From Planctomycetaceae bacterium (GTDB lineage: Bacteria > Planctomycetota > MHYJ01 > SBBU01), in contig SBBU01000191.1 of NCBI GenBank assembly GCA_005239585.1, positions 1-20,174 on the forward strand: DNA of 20,174 nucleotides. The letters are read 5' to 3'. The translations under genes were made by a program, and so were the position numbers. Below, in pieces: positions 15,096-20,174 of this stretch; the stretch's first letter is position 1, and each line of letters starts with the position of its first letter. The notes under the pieces are model-generated. The model searched no databases. It was not told the origin of the DNA and saw nothing but the letters and a program-made list of their open reading frames with translations.

Positions 15096-17279
15096 ATGAT
15101 AAAGCCTCGTTTTGTCCCATATCTAGTATTTCTGCTCTTATCAATATTTATATGCAGGAACTTTCTCATATTAGGAGAGACATTTATTGCCACTGATTTT
15201 GTTGAGAAGCGAGTGCCTTGGGGCAAGGGGCCTGACGCTGATGTTAAAAACTCGATTGCCTTCGACTCTGTGGAATATGTCTATCAATATGCAAATCAAT
15301 ACGACAAGGAGATTGAAAAGGGAAAATTCTTTCTCTGGGATCCATACACATTTTGCGGGCATCCGGGTCTGGCAGATTTTCAGTCAAGTCAGATCTACCC
15401 TCCCAAGATAATTTTGCATCTGCTCTTCGATACATATACCGCATACGGTCTATTCATATTCATCCACTTTTTCCTTGCTGGATGCGCAATGTACATTTTC
15501 CTGAAAAAACTTGATCTTTCTCTGAATTCAGCGTTGTTTGGCTCGTGTGTATGGATGCTATCAGGTCAACTAACGGTTTGTTTTAGATATGCATATTTTC
15601 TAATTTGCTTTGTATTCATCCCGATCTTCTTTTTATTTCTTGTCTCGGCAGTAAAGAGCCGTAAGTTTGTGGATTTTGTCAAGGCTGGAATTGCTGTCGG
15701 CTTTTTATGTCTTGGAGGGAACCAACAGTACACGTTTTATGCGCTGGGAGGCGGACTGATCTACCTGATCTTTGCGGGTCTCGAAAACCGGACTCTGTTA
15801 TGGTCGATCGGTGGTTATTGTTGTTCTTTGTTCATTGGTTGCTGCGTAGGAGCAATTCAGCTCCTTCCCTCACTGGAGTTGATGGCCAACGGTACAGTTA
15901 GCGGTTATGAATTTCCGGGCGCTTTCAAAGAGCCGCTGAAAATGCCGATGCTGTTGCTCACTCTTTTATTTCCGAGAATTCTTGGCGGGCCTTTTGACAG
16001 AGTGGATCTCATGAGAAGGAACTTGGGTACTAATATGTATGAATTTCAGGGATATATTGGCATCCTTGCGCTTATCGTTGCTATCTTTGCTGTGCCGAGG
16101 AATCGAGCCATCTTCAAATTTTGTATTGTGATTGCGATTGGTTCGCTCCTTTTAGCGACGTGCTATCCTGTTTATCAGGTGCTAAAAAATATTCCCGGCT
16201 TTTCGGCAGTTCCTCCTCAAAGAATTTTTCTTTATACATTCTGTGTGTCAATACTTGCCGCTTTCGGGTTTGAAAACTTGAAGCAGGCGAGCACAAGGCT
16301 TTTGAAGCCACTGGTCATATTCGCCTTGATTGCGTTGGTTGCATGCGGTGCAATGTTTTTACTTGTCAGGGGGAAGCAAGAATCCGAGTCTTCAGTTCAT
16401 GGTCTTCTTCGGTGGCTCAATATATCAAATCCGCATATCTATACTATTTTCATATCATTATTCCTTGTAATCCTTGCCCTCTTTTTTGTGGCGCGTGGTT
16501 CAAGGTTCGCAAGTGGAGTCGCAATACTGAGCTGTATAGTAGAACTTCTTATATTTTTTGTCCCATACAATAGTACTTACAGGCCACAAGTTTTGTCCAA
16601 GACACCCGAGGCGATATACAAGATAAAAGAAGACAAGGGTCATTACCGCGTCCTGGCTGCTATAGATAGCAATGAATGGAGACTTCCTGCTAGGAATATG
16701 CTGATGATGTATGACATCGCAAGCCCTGAAGGTCTTAATACCATCTTTCCAAGGTCTTATGCTCAATATATGAAAAAGTACGATGTGAAAAGAATGTATG
16801 TAATGATCAGAGATCATGATTCCGCAAAGCCGAGCAAAATATATGATCCAGTAGAGCTGGGCAAGTTAAATGTCAAATATATAATTACTGAGGAACAGCT
16901 AGAAGGTTTTGAAAAGGTTCATGATGGCGATGTAAAGATTTACAGGAACGACAAGGCAAGACCAAGGGCATTTATCGAGAGTAGCGGTGCAGAGGCGACA
17001 ATTCAAACGTATGAGACTCAAAAGGTGGTTATCAAGGCAACGGCACAAAAGAAGGACAGAATAATCCTGCTGGACAATTTTTATCCGGGCTGGCAATGCA
17101 AAGTTAACGGCGGCGTTGTTAATATAGAGGCCTTTGAAGGTACTTTTAGAGGTGTTGAAATAGGCGCTGGAGAGAACACAATTGAATTTGAGTATGTGCC
17201 TTTTAGCTTCAAGTTCGGTTTTATAGTTTCAGTAGTAACTGTTTTCTTGGCGATAGTTATATTGTGGAGATTTCGGTAG
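15096..17279 (+). CDS. YfhO-family polytopic membrane protein (likely GT-C type glycosyltransferase)
   Basis: A 727-residue membrane protein with about a dozen hydrophobic segments, starting with a helix at residues 5-22 (FVPYLVFLLLSIFICRNF). Early residues contain the lumenal-loop pattern GETFIATDFVEKRVPWGKG and then FFLWDPYTFCGHPGLADFQ, which match the D....... P W....WNP....G.P...D.Q signature of YfhO/Pfam 'bacterial membrane protein YfhO' proteins. That family is related to GT-C enzymes and glycosylates envelope polymers such as lipoteichoic acids. The C-terminal ~200 residues form a soluble domain (VKYIITEEQLEGFEKVHDGDVKIYRN, then LLDNFYPGWQCKVNGG) followed by a last helix. It is the first gene of an operon with three downstream sugar and methyl transfer genes; the next gene begins inside its last codons. 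The start chosen is the ATG just after the promoter. Confidence 0.85.
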   Translation: MIKPRFVPYLVFLLLSIFICRNFLILGETFIATDFVEKRVPWGKGPDADVKNSIAFDSVEYVYQYANQYDKEIEKGKFFLWDPYTFCGHPGLADFQSSQIYPPKIILHLLFDTYTAYGLFIFIHFFLAGCAMYIFLKKLDLSLNSALFGSCVWMLSGQLTVCFRYAYFLICFVFIPIFFLFLVSAVKSRKFVDFVKAGIAVGFLCLGGNQQYTFYALGGGLIYLIFAGLENRTLLWSIGGYCCSLFIGCCVGAIQLLPSLELMANGTVSGYEFPGAFKEPLKMPMLLLTLLFPRILGGPFDRVDLMRRNLGTNMYEFQGYIGILALIVAIFAVPRNRAIFKFCIVIAIGSLLLATCYPVYQVLKNIPGFSAVPPQRIFLYTFCVSILAAFGFENLKQASTRLLKPLVIFALIALVACGAMFLLVRGKQESESSVHGLLRWLNISNPHIYTIFISLFLVILALFFVARGSRFASGVAILSCIVELLIFFVPYNSTYRPQVLSKTPEAIYKIKEDKGHYRVLAAIDSNEWRLPARNMLMMYDIASPEGLNTIFPRSYAQYMKKYDVKRMYVMIRDHDSAKPSKIYDPVELGKLNVKYIITEEQLEGFEKVHDGDVKIYRNDKARPRAFIESSGAEATIQTYETQKVVIKATAQKKDRIILLDNFYPGWQCKVNGGVVNIEAFEGTFRGVEIGAGENTIEFEYVPFSFKFGFIVSVVTVFLAIVILWRFR

Positions 17280-17938
17280 TAATTCCTGCCCTGAACGAGG
17301 CTGAAAATCTGGCAGTTCTTCTGCCTCAAATAAAAGAGGTTCTTGTTGATATTAAACATGAGATAATTGTTGTCGATGGCAAGTCGACAGACAACACAAG
17401 AGAGATCGCCGCCAGACTTGGAACACGTGTGATAATTCAAGAGTCAAAGGGTTTTGGTGGGGCGCTAAGAGACGGATTCGCGATCTGCAAAGGTGAATAT
17501 GTTTTGCAGATGGACGCTGATTTTTCTCATGATCCATACTTTATTCCCAAGCTATTACAGCATAGAGGAAGGGCAGATCTCGTGATGGGTTCTAGGTATG
17601 TTCATGGTGGATCAATGGAGGCCCCATTTATAAGGAGGTCTTCAAGTTTCTTGCTTAATAAATTTTCCCGCTACTTTATGAGAATTCCTGTTAAAGACAT
17701 GTCATCTGGATTCAGGTTGTATAGAAAAAAAGCGCTCGACGAGATAAAAACGACGGCAATACAACTCGAAATCCAGCAGGAAATGATAGTTAAGCTCTTT
17801 GACAAGGGTTTTAAGATTGTCGAGGTCCCATTCATTGTAAAACCAAGGGAAAAAGGGGTTTCAAAGGTTCATTTGGTAAAATATGGTAGTTTAATATTGC
17901 GTTCACTTGTAAGGCTTAATAAACTTCGAAGGTCATAG
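17264..17938 (+). CDS. Family 2 glycosyltransferase, dolichol/polyprenyl-phosphate mannose synthase-like
   Basis: A 224-residue single-domain GT-A enzyme that would transfer a sugar from a nucleotide donor to polyprenyl phosphate or a related lipid at the inner face of the membrane. ISVVIPALNEAENL (3-16), VVDGKSTDNT (36-45) and the metal-binding MDADFSHDP (83-91, with D84 and D86) are characteristic of DPM1-type enzymes; FGGALRDGF and KDMSSGFRLYRK are also typical. It lacks a C-terminal membrane anchor. The start is GTG, overlapping the YfhO stop by 16 nt, with no Shine-Dalgarno, so translation is probably coupled. It is about 61% identical by hand count to the first 224 residues of the next gene. 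The lipid-linked sugar it makes could feed the YfhO protein. Confidence 0.88.
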   Translation: MEISVVIPALNEAENLAVLLPQIKEVLVDIKHEIIVVDGKSTDNTREIAARLGTRVIIQESKGFGGALRDGFAICKGEYVLQMDADFSHDPYFIPKLLQHRGRADLVMGSRYVHGGSMEAPFIRRSSSFLLNKFSRYFMRIPVKDMSSGFRLYRKKALDEIKTTAIQLEIQQEMIVKLFDKGFKIVEVPFIVKPREKGVSKVHLVKYGSLILRSLVRLNKLRRS

Positions 17939-19197
17939 TGGAAATATCTGTAGTTCTACCTGCCCTCAACGAGTCGAAGAATCTAAGTGTGCTGATTCCT
18001 AGACTCAGGGAGGTCTTGAAAGATTATCAGTATGAGATACTAGTGGTTGATGGCGGTTCAAACGACAACACGGCTCAGGTTGCAAGCGAGCTTGGCGCCA
18101 GAGTTATAAATCAAGAATCGGCTGGCTTTGGAGGGGCGCTCAAGGAAGGCTTTAAATCTGCAAAGGGCAAGTATGTTATACAAATGGATGCTGACCTTTC
18201 TCATGATCCTTATTACATACCTCAGCTTTTAAAGGAGAGAGACAAGGGTGATCTAGTAATTGCCTCCCGCTATGTGAGCGGAGGATATATGCAGGCAAGT
18301 TTCATAAGGAGATTACTAAGTTATATCCTGAACAAATTTTCCTCTTTCTTTCTCAAGGTGCCATTGAAGGACATGTCATCAGGCTTTCGGATATATAGAA
18401 AAGCAGCATTAGATGAGATTGAGATTACTTCTCGTCAATTCGAGGTGGAGCAGGAGATAGTTATAAAGTTATTCAACAAGGGTTTTAAAGTCATCGAGAT
18501 GCCATTTCATTATAGACCTAGAGAAGCGGGGGTCTCAAAGGCAAAGTTGATATCTTATGGCTTGATACTACTTCGTTCCCACTTGAGCCTCTATCAATTA
18601 AGGAATTCTGCCAGCGGGGCCGATTATGATGATCGAGCCTTTAACAGTATTATCCCCCTTCAAAGGTACTGGCAGCGAACACGATTTAAGATCACATTGG
18701 ATCTAGTGGAATTGTCGAAACCAAAGATATTAGATGTCGGTTGCGGTGCAAGTCGCATTATTCAGGCCATACCGCAGGCAGTCCCCGTAGATCTAGAGAT
18801 GGGAAAGCTGCGATTCTTGAAAAACCGAGGCAGGGATGTGGTTCGTTCCAGTGTTTTTGCACTGCCATTCAGAAATGAGTACTTTGATATCATACTTTTT
18901 TGCGAGGTTATAGAACACATTCCACAGACAAGTATGTTTATGGATGAACTGAGTCGCTGTCTTAAAAAGGGTGGAGTGCTTATACTTGCGACACCCGATT
19001 ATAGCAGGCCGAGCTGGTTGCTGCTGGAGTGGGCTTATGACAGAGTTCTCCCGCACGCATACGGACATGAGCACGTGACATTCTATTCGTTGAGGACAGT
19101 TCGTCACCTACTTGCGAGGCATGGCTTTAGGCTTGAAAAATACAAGTATGTTGCCGGATCAGATCTTGTTGTAAAGGCGCGTAAAATTGGGAGTTAA
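17938..19197 (+). CDS. Bifunctional protein: DPM1-like glycosyltransferase fused to a SAM-dependent methyltransferase
   Basis: A 419-residue two-domain protein. Residues 1-222 are a second DPM1-like glycosyltransferase: ISVVLPALNES, VVDGGSNDNT, MDADLSHDP (D84, D86) and KDMSSGFRIYRK. After a linker (about 223-258), residues 259-419 are a class I methyltransferase: motif I ILDVGCGASR (264-273), the acidic residue after strand 2 in PVDLEM, FALPF, then FDIILFCEVIEHI (about 316-328) and KKGGVLILATPDY. The GTG start overlaps the preceding TAG stop by 1 nt (TAGTG). It is a tandem duplicate of the upstream gene plus an added methyltransferase. It might methylate the same lipid-linked sugar or glycan that the glycosyltransferase builds; that is inference. 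Confidence 0.85.
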   Translation: MEISVVLPALNESKNLSVLIPRLREVLKDYQYEILVVDGGSNDNTAQVASELGARVINQESAGFGGALKEGFKSAKGKYVIQMDADLSHDPYYIPQLLKERDKGDLVIASRYVSGGYMQASFIRRLLSYILNKFSSFFLKVPLKDMSSGFRIYRKAALDEIEITSRQFEVEQEIVIKLFNKGFKVIEMPFHYRPREAGVSKAKLISYGLILLRSHLSLYQLRNSASGADYDDRAFNSIIPLQRYWQRTRFKITLDLVELSKPKILDVGCGASRIIQAIPQAVPVDLEMGKLRFLKNRGRDVVRSSVFALPFRNEYFDIILFCEVIEHIPQTSMFMDELSRCLKKGGVLILATPDYSRPSWLLLEWAYDRVLPHAYGHEHVTFYSLRTVRHLLARHGFRLEKYKYVAGSDLVVKARKIGS

Positions 19198-19741
19198 GAT
19201 AGATATTGGCTGCGGGGAATATAAACGTGAGGGTCACATTGGTGTTGATCGTGTTAAGACAAATGCAGTAGATGTGGTGGCCGATCTTGAGTTCAGGCTC
19301 CCTTTTAAAGATCAGGTTATCGATGAGATATATACAAGCCATACATTAGAGCACATCACGCGCTTTGAGCAGGCTATGGAGGAGATCCACTCGATTCTGC
19401 GCCAAAATGGCTTGCTAACTGTGCTAGTGCCTCACTTTTCCAATCCACTGGCTTTTTCTGATTTTACACACAAGCGTTTTTTCGGACTTCAGACGTTTGA
19501 TTATTTTCAAAAGACCGAGGATCAACCAAAGGAGCGAACTGTCCCTGCATTTTATACCAAATACCGATTCAGGGTCATCTCACGCCGGTTAATATTTTAC
19601 GAGCTTCACTCCAAGCTGGGAGAGATAATACTCAGCAAATTTGTAAATCGAAGCTTCAGGAGTCAGCTCTTCTATGAGAAGCACTTACCGTGGATCCTGC
19701 CCTGCCGTGAAATACGGTTCGAATTGAGAAGATGTTCTTGA
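19187..19741 (+). CDS. SAM-dependent methyltransferase (class I, Methyltransf_11-like)
   Basis: A 184-residue methyltransferase. KIDIGCGEYKREGHIGVD (4-21) is motif I and the acidic end of strand 2, VVADLEFRLPFKDQVIDEIYTSHTLEHI (30-57) contains the post-motif acid and the LEH signature common in sugar and quinone methyltransferases, and LLTVLVPHFSNP is motif III. The C-terminal part (about 110-184) is basic and aromatic. The start is TTG at 19187, 11 nt inside the previous gene; no ATG or GTG fits because motif I begins at residue 4. It is the last gene of the glycan operon. Its stop overlaps the -35 of the following promoter. Substrate unknown; a nucleotide- or lipid-linked sugar is likely from context. 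Confidence 0.82.
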   Translation: MGVKIDIGCGEYKREGHIGVDRVKTNAVDVVADLEFRLPFKDQVIDEIYTSHTLEHITRFEQAMEEIHSILRQNGLLTVLVPHFSNPLAFSDFTHKRFFGLQTFDYFQKTEDQPKERTVPAFYTKYRFRVISRRLIFYELHSKLGEIILSKFVNRSFRSQLFYEKHLPWILPCREIRFELRRCS

Positions 19742-19765
19742 ACCTCGCGCCATAAAGGTTATAAT
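19738..19765 (+). promoter_or_regulatory. Strong predicted promoter of the candidate non-coding RNA
   Basis: TTGAAC (19738-19743, overlapping the methyltransferase stop) and a perfect TATAAT (19760-19765) spaced 16 nt. The predicted transcription start near 19771-19772 coincides with the 5' end of the self-complementary region described next. Confidence 0.6.
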
Positions 19766-19770
19766 CTGAT

Positions 19771-19976
19771 TTGTCCCTGGGGTGTGTGGGGTTATGGTTA
19801 TTAACCAAACCTCGCAAACAAAAAAACTGGGAGCTGTTGTGTCGCGTGGAATGCCATGCCCTGAGGTTTGGCAAATGTCAACCGACGGGGAAGGCAAGGT
19901 ACGTGGCCAGGCACCCACCTTGAGAGAAAGAGGTTTGCTCGAAAGGTTAATTGCCTCCCCTTCATCCTGGGGCCAA
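19771..19976 (+). ncRNA. Candidate structured RNA, rod-like, possibly 6S RNA
   Basis: About 206 nt whose two ends pair in order. 19771-19781 pairs with 19966-19976 (one mismatch, two G-U). GGGG 19788-19791 pairs with CCCC 19957-19960. 19796-19806 pairs with 19945-19955 (GGTTATTAACC with GGTTAATTGCC, one mismatch). AAACCTC 19807-19813 pairs with GAGGTTT 19930-19936. Inside this long closing stem are a hairpin on the 3' side (AAGGT 19896-19900 with ACCTT 19917-19921, extended by GTG/CAC) and an apical candidate TGCCA 19852-19856 with TGGCA 19869-19873. Length, single rod and 3'-side central hairpin are features of 6S RNA, which binds sigma70 RNA polymerase. No conserved sequence was verified; another small RNA is possible. 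Confidence 0.45.
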
Positions 19977-20023
19977 CTACAAATTAAAAAATCTGATATC
20001 AAATTTCAAATATAAGAGGCAAG

Positions 20024-20174
20024 ATCATAAAGTCTACATCGATTAGCATAGTTGGCGGTGGCAAGGCAGGCAGGACAATAGGTAGACTCTTGAGGTGTGC
20101 AGGATACAGGATTGATGCTGTCGTTTGCAGTCGAAAGAAAAGTGCGGCCGAGGCAGCGCGGTTTATTGGCAATG
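20024..20174 (+). CDS. 5' part of a Rossmann-fold protein (NAD_binding_F420 / DUF2520-like), truncated by the window
   Basis: The frame reads STSISIVGGGKAGRTIGRLL and then AGYRIDAVVCSRKKSAAEAARFIG up to the right edge. GGGKAG is the GxGxxG dinucleotide motif, and the SRKKSAAEAA region fits the end of the second strand in Rossmann-like/DUF2520 oxidoreductases (relatives of pyrroline-5-carboxylate reductase). There is no ATG, GTG or TTG between the upstream in-frame TGA (19994-19996) and the domain. AAGAGG (20014-20019) is a good ribosome-binding site 4 nt before ATC 20024 and 7 nt before ATA 20027, so one of these may be the start, or a base is wrong. The coordinate given is therefore approximate. 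Confidence 0.6.
   Translation, partial: MIKSTSISIVGGGKAGRTIGRLLRCAGYRIDAVVCSRKKSAAEAARFIGN

Noticed and set aside
19989..20006. 18-bp near-palindrome AAATCTGATATCAAATTT (one mismatch).
   Set aside because: Very A/T-rich and imperfect, so chance is likely; not followed by a U-run.
19782..20015. 77-codon plus-strand frame and a 105-codon minus-strand frame (19685-20002) over the candidate RNA.
   Set aside because: Composition is unlike proteins, neither resembles a known family, and the self-complementary structure explains the region better.

Overview
The window looks like chromosomal DNA of a diderm (Gram-negative-type) bacterium. One protein has a lipoprotein signal, one is a probable outer-membrane beta-barrel ending in Phe, and the permease set resembles periplasmic-binding-protein-dependent peptide importers of Proteobacteria and their relatives. 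Base composition is moderate. The phylum cannot be fixed from this sequence alone. Nothing looks like a prophage, insertion sequence, CRISPR array, tRNA or rRNA.

Layout. Positions 1-436 (minus strand) hold a decayed HicB/HicA toxin-antitoxin pair: hicB has an internal amber codon and hicA lacks a start and its C-terminus. The possible first codons of a further minus-strand gene run off the left edge. Positions 433-2643 (minus) encode a fused alpha/beta 2-oxoacid dehydrogenase E1, whose stop overlaps the hicB start as ATGA. Divergent from it, 2783-9716 (plus) is a compact peptide ABC-import operon: substrate-binding lipoprotein, two permeases and one polypeptide carrying both ATPase domains. 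Facing its end is a secreted or membrane-anchored protein of unknown role (9898-11319, minus). That gene shares a 21-bp back-to-back promoter region with a family 2 glycosyltransferase (11341-12147, plus).

A 384-bp gap (12148-12531) carries a probable terminator, a 17-T run, a perfect 24-bp palindrome and a good promoter for a small helical protein (12532-12969). Then come a beta-barrel protein (13030-13998, minus) and an NAD-dependent sugar epimerase/dehydratase (14041-14982, minus). Divergent from the epimerase is a tightly overlapping cell-surface glycan operon (15096-19741): a YfhO-type membrane protein, two tandem dolichol-phosphate-mannose-synthase-like glycosyltransferases (about 61% identical, the second fused to a methyltransferase) and a stand-alone methyltransferase. 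After it lies a strong promoter followed by about 206 nt that fold on themselves into a long rod, a candidate 6S-like RNA. The window ends in the 5' part of a Rossmann-fold (NAD_binding_F420/DUF2520-like) gene that has no ordinary start codon.

The most interesting general signal is promoter geometry. For eight start codons that plausibly head transcripts, a -10-like hexamer sits only 6-9 nt upstream of the start codon, in several cases with a good -35 at 16-17 nt spacing. This predicts leaderless or nearly leaderless mRNAs and helps choose several starts. The epimerase is the exception and has a normal leader with a Shine-Dalgarno-like GAGG.
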